Below, in pieces: positions 11,810 through 26,266 of a stretch of 64,000 bases of DNA. This DNA comes from Blumeriella jaapii. Its lineage: Eukaryota; Ascomycota; Leotiomycetes; Helotiales; Drepanopezizaceae. Location of the stretch: positions 620,001 to 684,000 of the forward strand of contig VWND01000005.1 in the NCBI GenBank assembly GCA_009599575.1, written 5' to 3'. Every line of letters begins with the position of its first letter. Position 1 is the stretch's first letter. The position numbers and the translations under genes were made by a program. The notes below the pieces were generated by a model, which ran no database searches, was not told the DNA's origin, and saw nothing but the letters and a program-made list of their open reading frames with translations.

Positions 11810-12497
11810 ATCCAGAGTATATTCCCAACCAACAAAGACGTCCATCCTTTCCCTAGGCGGGTGTTTTGCTAGCTCGCATCTATTCAACATCGCTTCTGTC
11901 CGAAATGCGGCACTTCGGCGTTTTTCCCACGATTCAAGCAAGTACATCTCACATGCGAAGCACCCGCTTTTTGGCAACTCGATGAGGTTGTTCTGTCATG
12001 ATAGAGAATGGGATCTACTCCTCGTTGGGTTCTCTAGCCGCAACATCCGCGGATGAGATTCGAAGAGTGATGTCAAAGTCGCGCATTGGTCACGCGAAGA
12101 TCCCGATGCATTCCCATCCGCGCACATCATCATCATCGTCAGCCCTCCGTAGACAATCCGATGGCTGACCATTGAAGTGAGCGCAAGTGATATCCGCGGT
12201 GTTGGTCCTACGGTACATTGGTCTCTATCTTCCAGTCTGGAATTCCGTGTTCGTGTCTTCGAGCTCGTGGTGGGAAACAGTCAGAATGCCAATCGTCTCA
12301 ACTCCTGATCTGCTTTGAGGTGCTCCTCCAGCTCAAGAGCGTAGTTGGAGAGTTGGGCTACTTCGGTGCTGGAGCTGGTCGAGGGGGCATACGGCAAGTA
12401 TGCCGGCGACCTCCTCGGCCGGAGCCAACGGGGTCGTGCAGAGTGTGAATCTCGTGGCTAATTCCCTCCAGGTCGGCATACGCGAGAGGACCTACTG

Positions 12498-12600
12498 TAC
12501 CATGTAGGCGGTTTTCATGGTTTCTTGTATGTGAGCTGTGATTTACTTTTCCTACCATGTAGGCGGTTTTCATGGTTTCTTGCATGTGAGCTGTGACTTT
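12498..12600. repeat. 55-bp tandem duplication, two copies
   Basis: The unit starting TACCATGTAGGCGG recurs 55 bp later (12498 and 12553) with very few changes across ATGGTTTCTTG and GTGAGCTGTGA. It is a recent local duplication in non-coding DNA. Confidence 0.85.
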
Positions 12601-13681
12601 CTTTTGACGGGGTCCGTAGGAGTGTTGTCGCCATGTCGCGAAAGGGGTTTGTTGACTTTCGGCTCTGCACAAAGGCAAGAAGGGGTTCAGGAAAGACGGG
12701 TATTTTTGCCAAAGAAAGGTATCAAGAAGAGGTTCCGAATTCCAATTCCTCGCTTTGCGTCCCTCGCCAGGCTTGTTTTCATCCGCAAGCCTATGGAACT
12801 CCTTGAGCAATGGGGTTAAGGTCAAGCTTCGTTCGGTCTTTGCTTACGACTAGCTCCTAGGGCGTTCCGTCTCAACGCTTCAACATGCTCGAGATCTACG
12901 CATCGATTGGCTACAGTTGGGCCTTGCTCTGGTTGCTGCTATTCTGATCCGACCAGCGAACCCACTTCATGTGACATTAAGAGATACAGAATTATCCTGG
13001 TTGGGCTTCAAGCTCGATACTTGCAGTTCTGGTACGGCTGTCTTGGTGTTACAACACTACCCAAGCTCTGCCTCCGCTGACGTGCATGGTCATGTAAAAC
13101 AGAATATGCGTATAGGGATACCCCTTCGATGTCACGTGTGTATCCAGTGATATAGAGTCACGTGGTATCGCATGTACTAGCGTGCACGCATACGGATTTT
13201 CAACCCATGATTTAAGACCAGCCTTTCCCGTATCACCAACCTGTGATACCAACAATGCTCGTTTTGAATCTCAAATGACGCGGGATACCTTCCCGGGGAC
13301 AGAAAAAACTCACTCGAATTCCCCGAGATTCTCTCGCCATGCGTTTGCTACCCTCCACTGGGCGTTGTGTATGCAGAATGTGGACGCCTCGAGTTGCCAG
13401 CTTCATCTCGTCTCGGTATCTGGGGAGCAACACAGTGCTGAGCCGGTATGGTTTGCCCTCGGTGTCTCTCCGTCGTGTCGATGCCACAGAGCATAACGTA
13501 CGTACGTACCCGGGATACAAGGTGCCTGCCTGGTGGGGGAGCTCACTCTTCCTACTTTCCCAGTCTCTTTGCCTTCCTGTGAAACTGTCATGTCGAGAGG
13601 AATATCGAATCAGGTATTCCCCCGTCGATCGTAAGTTCAGAACTAAAAAGCAGTGCCGTAGTACTCTTTAATTTTTCTGGC

Positions 13682-13702
13682 GGGGGGGGGGGGGGGGGGG
13701 GG
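13682..13702. repeat. Poly-G tract of 21 bases
   Basis: The plus strand carries 21 consecutive G. Such a tract can form G-quadruplexes and is prone to length error in sequencing. Confidence 0.9.
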
Positions 13703-15843
13703 CGCATGGAGAGCGAACTGGTCATGTATGGGCAGAAACACAGTAGAAACCTCGGGGTCATAACGATGTTGCGTGCTACAGTACTGTACCTCAACGTGCC
13801 TCGTCCTCGGGAACGGATCATGACTTGTTTCGAAGTCCTAGCTTCAACATGATACTAGATCTCCCACTTACCGTGATTTCCTCGAGAGAAAGCTGATTCC
13901 TTTTCTCGATCTCGCACGAGCACCTTACCTCGCTCATTGGGACACATGAACACAATCAACCAGCGGTCACACCTGAAGAACGCTGTTCGAGGAGTTGCTG
14001 AAATGGGCCAGCGATTCAATGAGGAGGGTCTGGTGTGCAGAATCGGGGTCTCGCCTTTCCGCCAGTACAAGCTGCCAACGCCGGTTGACTCCCTCTGGAT
14101 TCGGGACAATAGTGATAACGGTGTTTGTGCTTTGGGATTGATCATCATACGATGATTCATCATACGATCAGATCAGTTGAAGCCGTACAGAGCGTTACGG
14201 GAAGAAGCATGCATGTCTCACATCGACGGGAAAGCTCCCACGTATGTTTACCTATACAGACGCGATGATGTCTGTGTATACATACGGATTGCAAACACAG
14301 GGTGTTTGTAGACCCCATCCTTGTTGTAGAGTGTGACCACCGGGTAGCAAAACATCATCCATCATCTTGGTTGAATAAATCCATGGCAGACAACCATCCT
14401 ACCATCAGTGCGCGCCACAGGTGAAATCAACAGTATCCAACGTCTAGACGGATTGTTGCGATTGAGCGGTCTTGAAAATGAAGTGATCTCTAGAAAGATG
14501 TGCCGAGCTAAGGATGCTTATGTGCTAGCCGACTATCGAGAAGGCAGTCCGCAAGAGATGATGAATGAGGTCCGCTACCTGAGCTCTTTCTTTGTAAGCG
14601 GGATGGTTTTCCACGGTGTTTTTAGAAGCGAGCTTCCCAGGTTGCTCTGAGAGCGAGGTATGCAGGGTCCTTGATGGCCAAACTACCATTGCTACACACT
14701 ACAGTAACAAGAGCTGTAGCGACACCCAAGGCCTGTAAAGGCGTGAGAACAAAAGGCGCAACTAGTAGTACCCTGAGATGTCAAAGGAAGTCCTAGCGCC
14801 CGTAGCTCTAGACGATAGATACGCGGCACAAAGTGGTATGATAGAAAGAAACACGAAAATTCATATCCAGGAAAGCTCACAAGAGCAGCCGCAGGTAATC
14901 AACGTGGGAGGGACGAAAAGCCGGTCGGTCAACCGGCGAGATTTGGACGCAGATTCCCCTGACGAGAGGCCTCTGCACACGTGCATGACCAAACCACCGA
15001 CGCAGAAAACAGAGAATATAACGGAAACAAGGATCCGAGCTCTTCTTTCTTTCTCTGAACGGGGTCATCGGGATTTTCCCTCCGGCTCAGACGCCATGGC
15101 CAAACCGACGATCTGCATCCAAGGCTCTGGCGTGTCGGGGATGAGCTCGTGGCGTGCGTTTCGTGGGCAAAAAGATGCAACTAAGTTGGTCCCTACGTAC
15201 GGACTGTAACACACACTACTTACCGTCATGCTCCCTCGCCCGGCGTGGCACGGCTTGCCATCTCTTGTAAACGGCCCGAGCCCGATGCAATGCATGGGCA
15301 TGAATGCCGTTCCGTACGGTACCGTGCCACGACATAGCACGAGGTTCGAGAAGCGTGTTCGGATGGAACAGACGCGCGCTTGGAACTGCACGTTCTCGAG
15401 CTTCTGGAAGCCGGATCCCGTCCCGAGAGAGGTGAACAAGGGGGAGGTTTTTTAATCTTCCGAAAAAAGCACAGGGCCAAGATACTGGAATCAGGAACGT
15501 TGAAAGCATGTGCGTAGGTACCAAGCAACCCAAGGGACGGGAGCAGGAATCCCCTCCCCTGGAACCAAAAGAAAATAGAACCAATCCTAATGCTCTTTGC
15601 TTTTGATGTGAGCGCCTAAAGCTTGAAGCGAGCTCTATTTGCTACGTGCCATGGAGGTTTTGTGGAGGCTAGAAGCAATCAGAAGCATGCGATCAGCGCT
15701 CTGGAAGTCTAAATGGACAAGTTTCTCTCCACAACCCGTTGACCCACCTCCCCCCTGACGAGAATATGCTTGGTATCGCCTGCGTAGGCACGTACTTTGA
15801 AGCTCGGGTGATCAGAGTACTCGGTATTTACTTCGCATGCGTC

Positions 15844-16110
15844 TTAGCGCGGCAACATGCAATGGCCAGAAGAAGAAGAAGTACGGTGATTCCAGAGCCC
15901 GTAAAAGATAGCGGCCGTTGAGGGTGAACAAACACAGGTCCTGAATCTCTTGGTAGTTCGCACTCCGCAGGAATCGTCCAGTACATGTCTGCTGGGGTAG
16001 CTGGCGTCTCGACAGGGCTGCTGCGGGATGTGCAGCGGGATGTGCAGCGGGATGTTGACATCGATGACACCGAAACCGTGTTGGATGGCCCAGTCGATGT
16101 CTGTGACCAT
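15844..16110 (-). pseudogene. Possible decayed Arb2-like fragment or small unrecognised gene
   Basis: On the minus strand one frame reads DIDWAIQHGFGVIDVNIP, which resembles the Arb2-like domain at the C terminus of fungal HDA1-type deacetylases as I remember that family. A plausible 45-bp intron (GTGAGT, branch CTGAT, acceptor CACAG) lies just before it. The frame soon enters a 12-bp repeat (16023-16058), and a better continuation (QDLCLFTLNGRY) is in another frame, so this would be a broken fragment. A third frame through the same DNA ends in a hydrophobic tail (GITVLLLLLAIACC) and could instead belong to a small membrane protein. I cannot decide between these from sequence alone. Confidence 0.25.
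16023..16058. repeat. 12-bp tandem repeat (CGGGATGTGCAG), three units
   Basis: Three adjacent units of a 12-base repeat differ only in the last unit. They lie inside the possible Arb2-like fragment. Confidence 0.8.
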
Positions 16111-16325
16111 CAGCTAGTATCAATGCCATTTAATTTCGTACTCACCACAAAACAATGATGAGCGTAGCCACCCTGACCGCCTCCCATGTAATTTCGAAAT
16201 TCCAACAGGCGAGTTTTAATTCAGCGTTAGACTCGAATCGCGACGTACCATGTATACAAAGAAAGGTCTTGCATGCTCGTCAACCGGGCGATCTTCTCTT
16301 CTCATCCCACTGCTGCGCACTCACT

Positions 16326-16330
16326 TATAA
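16326..16330 (+). promoter_or_regulatory. TATA-like element upstream of KatG2
   Basis: CTTATAAGC lies about 140 bp before the KatG2 start codon in a stretch with no competing gene. It is placed by sequence only. Confidence 0.45.
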
Positions 16331-16442
16331 GCTCTCGTTGCTCATTGTGTTGTGCACTCCTTGCAGACGGTCGCCGGTCTCCTTCATTGCCACCAACACC
16401 GTCAGCTCTTGAAGACTCTCGAAGAGGAAGCACCAGACTTGA

Positions 16443-19109
<2,667 letters not shown>

Positions 19110-19560
19110 ACAGTGCAGGCGAATTCGTTTTTAGCACAAGATCACTTGCTAGCTGCTGCGCGGGCACCGGACATATCTCGCAAGCCGAGAGTTATTGTCG
19201 AGATCGACGATGGTACTCAGACGGGTGAAGAAGCTAGAGCTGCTAGACGCGGCCGTTGACGCGTTGGTAGATACGCGAGTAAATAGGGGGAAGGTTGAGG
19301 CGAGAGTGGGCGGGGGTGGAAGGTCAGACTTCTTCTTCTTTTCCAACTTCTGTAAATAGGTTTCAGAGCTATAATACCTATTCATGACATCAACAAGAAC
19401 GAAAACCGGGCTTCTTACTTCTTACTGTGCTCGACTGAATGCTCCATCATCAGACCGAGCCGGCCTTGCTTGACTCACGTGATCCGGAGAGCATTTCCCC
19501 AAACACTCTCCCCACCTTCGAAAGTCCTTAACATACTACTGTACAGTACAGTACTATGGT

Positions 19561-19733
19561 ACTTGTGCGAAATGACGTTGATCTTCCATCCGTGCGTTGC
19601 TTTATTCCCAGGGATATCTAGAAGGGCCTTTATCAAATCATAGAAAGAAAGCAGTAGTGCCGAGTGTCCAACAAAGCAAGGGTTTACGCACAGATATCAT
19701 GCTAACATTATTTCACCCAAGCACGAAGTAAAT
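19561..19733. repeat. Diverged 172-bp dispersed repeat, copy B
   Basis: This is the partner of 9811-9982, in the same orientation and almost the same length. By eye identity is around two thirds, highest at both ends (TGTGCGAAA and ATTTCACCCAAGCACGAAGTA). Confidence 0.65.
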
Positions 19734-20132
19734 GTAAATTCAGGAATCAACCAATCAACTATTCCGCCTCATCAGTATCTTCAGGAACATCCTTACCTTT
19801 GCGTAAATCCTCAGATCTCTTTTTTCTACCTGTCGAAGCTGTGATGAACTCGCACTCGCCACGGCCGTCTCATCTGTACATCAGTAAATATAGTATTTCT
19901 GACTCCAGCTTGTACAGTACTTCTGGCTCATTTGCCTTCTTTGGAATACCTTCTAGCCGAGCCTTCCCATTTGCTAGTCCGTGAGAGGAAGACCTAAGCC
20001 GTATCTGGCTTGCTCTATCCTAGCAACATGCAACATTGTCGAAACGTGCGTCGGCGCTTCTTCTTCAATGCTCAGCGACGATCCGGAGAAAACTTCCTCT
20101 TATTCTTGATATCGCTCGTTGGGACCGATCCA

Positions 20133-20138
20133 TATAAG
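20133..20138 (+). promoter_or_regulatory. TATA box of the esterase gene
   Basis: CATATAAGAG lies about 75 bp before the ATG at 20210, a normal distance for a fungal core promoter. Confidence 0.55.
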
Positions 20139-20209
20139 AGCCGCTGATTCACTCTTTCCTGGTTTCTCCCATCGCAGCCGGGCCGGAGTTCTCAAACATA
20201 CATTCAAAT

Positions 20210-21399
20210 ATGCATTTCTTCGCTCTTAGTGTTTGGACTTGGAGTGCAGCTCATGTGGTAGCAGAAGCAATCGACCAGTGCGGATCCCACTCTCGGCCGT
20301 GGATCAAAGATTTCGACAACCTGGTGACGTTCGGCGATAGGTAAGTGTTAGACACAAGACGAGACGAGAAGACAGGGTACTGGTTGACAGTTCAACAGCT
20401 ACACGGATGAGAGCCGACTACATTATTTCGCTGATCACAACGGGACCGCGCCTCCAGCAGGACTCTTGCTTCCCGAGAGCACTTCAACAGCTGGCGGTGG
20501 CATCACCTGGGCTCGTTGGGTAGCCAACTACACAGGCGCGAAACTCTACAACTACGCTGTTGCGGGGGGCGTGTGTGACAGCAACTTAGTGTACTTGTAC
20601 TTTGCAGAGATCTCCAAGGCTTTCCCAGATGTGATCTATGGGGTCGATGCATTCATTGCGGATACAAAATTCATCAACGCCTCGACAAACACGAACACCT
20701 TGTACACCGACCGGCGTGAGAACAACACCGTATACTCCATCTGGATAGGGACCAACGATCTTCGGAATAATGGTTTCCTCACGGACAGCAACCCGTCTGG
20801 AACGACCATCTCAAATTACGTGGATTGCATCTACAACCGGTTCGACGAGATATACAAGAACGGCGGGAGGTACTTCGTGTTAATGAACACGCCTCCATTG
20901 GAGCTCTCACCATTGTATAACCTGCCCCAGAATGGCGAGCTGACCGCGAGTCAATACTGGCCAGAGAAAACTGTTCGTCGTTCCTTGCCAAACCAAACAT
21001 GTACTGACCCCACGCAACTAGACTTCCAATCTCACGGAAACCAACTACAAGATAAAGGAGTACACATCTCTCGTCAACCGCATCTTCGACTACCGCACCC
21101 CGTACGAGCTCACGTTCGCAAAGCGCTACCCCGATGCCTCATTCGCCGTCTTCGACGTCAACAGCCTGATGGCCGAGATGTTCCACAACCCCTCGCAATA
21201 CTTCGCATCCCCCGCGAACGTCACTGGGCAGTACCACCTGTGCGATGCGGCGGGAGGCCCCTGCACGAATAGTAGCCTGAGTCTGGATCACTTTCTCTGG
21301 TTCGACGAACTGCATCCGAGTGAGAGGGCTGATCAGGTCATTGCGGAGGAGTTCCAGAAAGTGGTGATGGGTTCGAGTAGATATGCTACGTATTGGTGA
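20210..21399 (+). CDS. Secreted SGNH/GDSL esterase, CE16-type
   Basis: This is a secreted SGNH-fold esterase of 360 residues, most like carbohydrate esterase family 16, which removes acetyl groups from xylan-derived oligosaccharides. Exons are 20210-20340, 20399-20972 and 21022-21399. The second intron is 49 bp with an uncommon GTTCGT donor, but it is needed to join YWPEKT to TSNLTETNYK. The start gives a hydrophobic signal segment ending near AEA. Block I is VTFGDSYTDE with catalytic S44, block III is WIGTNDL, and block V is FDELHPSE with D330 and H333. Several NxT/S sites suggest N-glycosylation. A general GDSL lipase is the alternative. It lies between two other genes for extracellular proteins. 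Confidence 0.88.
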
Positions 21400-21800
21400 C
21401 AATGAGAAACCCCAGACTCGCTTAGGCACTTAGTCTTGCCGAGAGTTTTTCTCGTACAGTACCAGTACAGTACAGTACATTGTCACTGCCAGATCGCCTA
21501 TTCATCAGTAGAATCCTCCACGTTTAAGAACAAGACATATTTCTTTTCATCTGAGCGCAGGATGTCTTTGAGTAGCGACTCGCCTGTATACCCGGTTTTA
21601 CACCCAGGTGTGTGTATCAACACATCTGCTTCTCCGGATCCTCATCTCTACCGCCTGACTTTGAAGGTCGGCACGCTTGATCTCATGTCAAGCAGACACC
21701 AGAGAAGGAACATATGCTTGATGAATATCCTTGATATCACTATTCGAGAAGAAAAGAGGCACAGGGTGAACATCCACAGCAGCCATCGTCAACGACCACA
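21400..21800. other. Intergenic, convergent 3' ends
   Basis: About 400 bp separate the convergent esterase and GPI-protein genes. The only structure seen is a GTACAGTACCAGTACAGTAC cluster at about 21455-21480. Confidence 0.6.
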
Positions 21801-22708
21801 TTACCATACGAAATGCACCAACAGAAGAACCCCAAGCACCCACAAACCGCCCATCTCCTTCTCCCTCCCGGCCTCACTTCTCTCCGTAGCCGTAGCCACA
21901 GTCGTCGAACTAGGCGCACCGTGCTCGGTCGTCGTCACCACCGTCACCACGCCCGGCACCGTACTCCCAGCGACCGTAGTGCCCGCAACGGTCCGCGCCA
22001 CAGTCGTCAAACTCAGCTCCGTCACAACCACCAGCCGGCCCGCGCTGGTCGCCGGCAGCAAGATCGTGACCGTAGTCGTCGACGACGCCGTCGAGGCCGG
22101 GACCGTCGTCCCCAGCTGTGTCGACGCCGGCAAGGTCGTGGTGTAGGTGCGCGTGACCTCGTTCCCCAGCGCGTGGGCGGGCACCACGGAGCCGACTCCG
22201 GTCGCGGTGAACTGGCTGGGCATGGGGAGGGTCCTCGTGTCTGGCGCGCTGAGGCCCGCGGAATAGATGTTGCCCTTCTGCCCGTCGACGAGGGCGTACT
22301 CCCCCGTCTCGAGATTCGCCACGTCCCCATTCCCGCTGGTGTACTCGCCTCCGACCACCGTCCCGAAACTGCCGTCGGGCAGGAAGTAGTTGGTGGTGAA
22401 GCGGTCGTAGCAGAAGGGGATGGCGAGATTGGCGAGGGTGAGGCAGGAGAGCTGGCGTTGCAGCAGAGCGAGGCCGCGTCTCGCTTCAGTGATCTCTTGC
22501 GAGCTTCCGAGCTGGGTGGGAGAAAGGATTCGACGATGTCGGTGAAGAGGCTGGGGAAGTCTGAGCTGCCGATTTGAGGCGTGATGGAGGATGTGGCTCC
22601 GGGAGGAGAGCAGATCGAGTAGCCATCCTCGCAGGTGGTGGCTAGGGCTAGAGAGCTGGTCAAGCATAGACTACACAGCCCTATATTTTTGAGGTCTTTT
22701 GATCGCAT
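21801..22708 (-). pseudogene. GPI-anchored Cys/Ser/Thr-rich secreted protein, frame broken
   Basis: The 5' part from ATG 22708 encodes a signal peptide (LCSLCLTSSLALATT) and a Cys-containing region ending LCCNAS. The continuation (SCLTLANLAIPFCYDRFTTN, then LPDGSFGTV and TGNIYSAG-like repeats around GDVANLETGEY) is in the next frame and reaches a Ser/Thr-rich stalk and a hydrophobic tail (GGLWVLGVLLLVHFVW) fit for a GPI anchor. The two frames meet near 22445-22466 with no GT-AG intron able to join them, so one base appears lost or gained. Similar fungal wall proteins carry CC then CLTLAN in one frame, as far as I recall. It could be a true recent pseudogene or a sequence error. No enzymatic role is apparent; a cell-surface protein is likely. 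Confidence 0.65.
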
Positions 22709-23141
22709 TCCGCGTTAGGGGTGAGAATGTCGAGTTTCTGGGCTTGATCGCAAATGCATGCAGGATGTATGAACGGCGAGGCAGTGCGAACTCAGTAGAT
22801 GCTTGCTGCTGGACGACATTTGTTGCAGATGAAAGTATGAGGAAAAGCAATATGCTCAGCCCTACTCCACATCAGCAATCACACAGACAAGTTGATCAAG
22901 AAGGAAAAGAAGGAATCTCGAACGCAATGCTATTCGCGCTTTTGGGTGACTGGAGCAGTGGAGCTGGCTCTCTCGACAGGGAGGTGCACGTAGCCGTCTG
23001 ACACATCACAAACGGATGCGTGCAAAGATAGCGAGCAATCTCCTTCGGAACCCCTGAAACCAAGGTTTCGAATTCCTTTTGGCAACTACTTTTACACTCG
23101 GGTATTTAATAAGTTGTCTCTCAATTTCCTTACCATCCCAC
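22709..23141. other. Intergenic between GPI-protein gene and NMA111
   Basis: The stretch holds the promoter of the minus-strand GPI-protein gene and the 3' end of NMA111. No gene or repeat is seen. Confidence 0.6.
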
Positions 23142-26100
23142 TCAGATCCCTGCGATGTCGTCCGCGTCACCGTCCTCAAAAGTGTCGGCAGCTACAACAT
23201 CAATTCCCTCTTTGCCCTCCCCGGCCACAACCTTGCCTTGCTCATACGTGACGCGCTTCCAGCCATTCGGCTCTGAAGCGTCCTTAATCCATTCCATGGT
23301 CGGAAAGTAGTGGTCATTCTTCTTCATAGTAATGACCCACGGCACTTGGTCGAAGGTCATGGCCTTGAGGCGGAAATCTATCGCAGAAGTCAGTACGTAA
23401 CTTATAGAGTGGGAGCGAAGACCTCGTACAGGTGTTGTCAGGAATCTTAACCACGACCTTCAAGAAAGACTCCAAATCTGGCGTCGGCTTGCCATTAATG
23501 TGCGTGACAAAGTTGGTTGGCGCGAGTCCATACTGATATGCCGGACTTCCTCTCGTACGTGCAGAAACATACACTTCGCTGTGCAGCTTGCTGATCTGTT
23601 GTCGAACAGCGTGGTGAGGCTTATGCAGAATAGCACCACAGAAGCTGATAGCTCGATCGGTTTCCAGGTCGTCAGCCGAGACAGTAGGGAGTGTGACTTT
23701 CATCTCAACACAATCACGAACGATGACTGCGTCCAAGTAAACATGATCGTACATGATATCCAGTTCGGAGACACGGGTGATGATTTTGTGGTTTAGTGAC
23801 AGAATTACATCTCCTTCGAGCAGCTCAGTAACCACCTTGTCCTTGTTTGAATGATCTCCCTTTTCGTACGTGCGCTTCCGAATCATGAAAAGTTGATGGC
23901 GGGACGAATTGTCCTCTGCAACCTTCTTGATCCATTCCTCGGATACGCCCATGATGCGGGCTTGACTCATTTGGATGGCGTTAAATTCGACACTAAGCAT
24001 ACGCAGTTTCGGCGTCTCTCCGCTTTGGATCTGCTTGATGACCGGAAGGAGAGTAGGTGTCGCCAGCCCGAGATGGTAGTCGGTGTCTTTTTGAGTGATA
24101 TGCGAGCGCTCGCCCAGGTATGTAAGCCAGAGGGCCTGAACCGTTCCGTCGTCGCCAACCAGAACACCACTTCCACACTGACCACTGAGGCTTGTGTCGA
24201 CAGTGATTGCATCCACATTGACAGCTCTGTACCGAGGCGCTCCAGAGTTCGCAGGAATAGCAACGGCGGTGATGTCCGTGATGGTAGTCTGAGCGGTGAC
24301 TATTCGCATGTTCTGATTGAAGCCGACAAAGTACGTCGAGGCGCCCTGAGTCACAGGAACTGTGCTCAACTTGGCACTTTGGACAGGAGCATCGACGAGA
24401 GACGGATCATACTTGATTATGGCGTAATTCTGGAGAGGATGCATAAACACCACCTTGCCTTCGACAATGATAGAGTCTGCAATGGTAATCGTGATATCAC
24501 AGAGATCGTAGGGCACTATGGCTCTAGAAATGACCACCAAGCCTTTCTCAGCATCAATCACCACACCCATACCCCATTTCCGGTTTCGGGGAAATCCATC
24601 CAGTTTTACAGGCATGTGGCATAGAACTCGTACAAAACTGCGGACAATGTTGGCGGCAGCAGGATTTTGAGTGTTCTCAAGCTGAATAAAGCTTGCTGAA
24701 TGTGGAACCGGAGCAATCTGGGGAATGGCGTCGGCTAGGTCAGTAAAATCCCACAATCCGGTGTTGTCGTTTCGAACAGCCATTCTCATCTTCCTCGACC
24801 AATGCCGATCGATGGTGATGATGCTCGTGTTGAGCGTGTGGAGATCTCGAAGGTGCTTGTAAGTGACAACAACCCTCGATCGGTCAGGAATTTCCTTCAT
24901 AACCTCAATAAAAGTCTTGAGATCAGGAGTTTTCTTGTGATCCACTGTCAGAATGATCCAACCATTGTCGGTGCTATCGAATCTGAAAGACCCAGTGGCT
25001 TCGCAGACGAAGACACCCTTGCAAGCGACGGCATACAATCGAGCTTGTTGGTATGAGAGATCGTGGAAGCTACCTCCTGCTACGGAAACGAAACGATCAG
25101 GAGTGATGGCGTGAAGATCTCCAACTGTGACTGTGACCTCAACGTCTTCTCCACCACGCTAGAAGGAGCTTGACTTGCCCACCAACGCTCGAGTCAAGGA
25201 TATCGTCTAATCTGACGAACTGGGTCAAGAGCTCGCCGTTGACCTTGATGAGCACGTCCCCCTCCTCAATTTTGTGATCCGAAGGCCCTTCCGGCAGAAC
25301 AATCTCGGCAACCAACATTCCAGTCTCTTTGGGAAATCCTTTCCGTACAGCACTCTCCCACCCAGGTGTCAACCCAAGCCGGCGGCATTCGTCGAACGGC
25401 TTGATCATCCACTGGCATTGTATCGTGCCACGAGTGATTGGACTCCCTTCTTGGATGCATTTCAGAGCTCGGAGGGGTCGGTCCAGAGGTAGGAAATAAT
25501 CGGTTGCAGCGCCATCACTTCTTCCGCCAGCCTGTAGGGCCACAGCGTACCCATCAATGTTCACAACCGGACTTCCAGAACTTCCACCACTTGCGGCAGC
25601 TGCAGCCTGTATGTAATTCGTGTTGAAATCACAGTATCCATCTCCATATTCCGGGGCGTTTCTGTCAAGTCGACTGATGACTCCGGAGAGAATACTGAGC
25701 TTCTCCCCAGCGTCGTTACCCACGACTCTGATCTCCGCGCCAACTTTCGCAAGATCCGGTCTCAATGGAAGCGCGGCCACAGGCATGTACTTGATAGCCT
25801 TTGGGTCGAATCGCAGAATACCAAAATCATGAACAGGGTCACGGTAAACAGGGAAGGCGTCGACCTCCTCGTGGTTATCGAAAATGCAATATCCTGTGAA
25901 GGGTCCAGATCCGACGACGTGCCTGTTTGTCATGATGTACCCCCTCTCCGCATCCACCACAAATCCCGTAGCTTCACTGGTCAGAGCCGGATCCGTATCG
26001 AAGGAGCAGGTCTGGCAAAAGCGGATAGAAACCACATTCCGGACGACCTTTTCTATGCAGGCTTGCCACTCTGCGGTATCCGCCGCCGAGCCCGACACTA

Positions 26101-26266
26101 TTCTCATCTCCTCCACGTCCATTTCCTCGTCCTCGTAGCCGACCTCTGGTGTGTTCTCCCCTGCAGACTCCTTGCCGTTGACAGCGCGCTGTTTCTGGGG
26201 TCTCTCAGCGATCGTTCCCGGATGTTGCTTTCGCTTCGCGCGCGCAGAGCCATTGGCGCCATTCAT
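23142..26266 (-). CDS. NMA111: NMA111, HtrA-type nuclear/pro-apoptotic serine protease, frame interrupted
   Basis: This is a fungal HtrA/Omi protease with two protease-like and several PDZ domains; yeast Nma111 is nuclear and acts in stress-induced death and lipid homeostasis. From ATG 26266 the triad is H116 (TNRHVVG), D147 (VHDFGIL) and S230 (GGSSGSPVV). An NLS-like AKRKQHPG and an acidic stretch precede the protease. The first frame stops at 25139 after [11 protein letters not shown], whereas the expected continuation [16 protein letters not shown] lies in another frame from about 25157. The gap equals two missing bases. Past it the gene continues normally through a second, inactive protease-like half to a last intron (23378-23429) and the exon ending at 23142. 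An upstream ATG at 26467 would add a mitochondrial-type leader. The break may be an assembly error, because conservation on both sides is high. Confidence 0.85.

Larger units (their letters stand above)
19110..20209. other. Intergenic spacer with repeat copy B
   Basis: No gene is seen. The spacer holds the KatG2 3' end, TACTGTACAGTACAGTACTA (about 19536), the second copy of the 172-bp repeat (19561-19733), a further TGTACAGTAC (about 19913) and the promoter of the esterase. Confidence 0.6.

Noticed and set aside
11354..11977. 207-codon minus-strand open frame
   Set aside because: It is the antisense shadow of the JmjC catalytic region and has no domain of its own.
12498..12600. CRISPR-like direct repeats
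   Set aside because: There are only two adjacent copies without spacers, in a eukaryotic genome; it is a simple tandem duplication.
14778..15209. 143-codon plus-strand open frame in a long spacer
   Set aside because: It has no recognisable domain, and the opposite strand is equally open.
21813..22577. 254-codon plus-strand open frame
   Set aside because: It is Arg/His-rich and lies antisense to the GPI-anchored protein, which has a signal peptide, conserved Cys region and anchor tail.
25139..25165. Programmed ribosomal frameshift in NMA111
   Set aside because: No known slippery heptamer or Ty-like +1 site is present, and family alignment implies two missing bases, not a skip of one.
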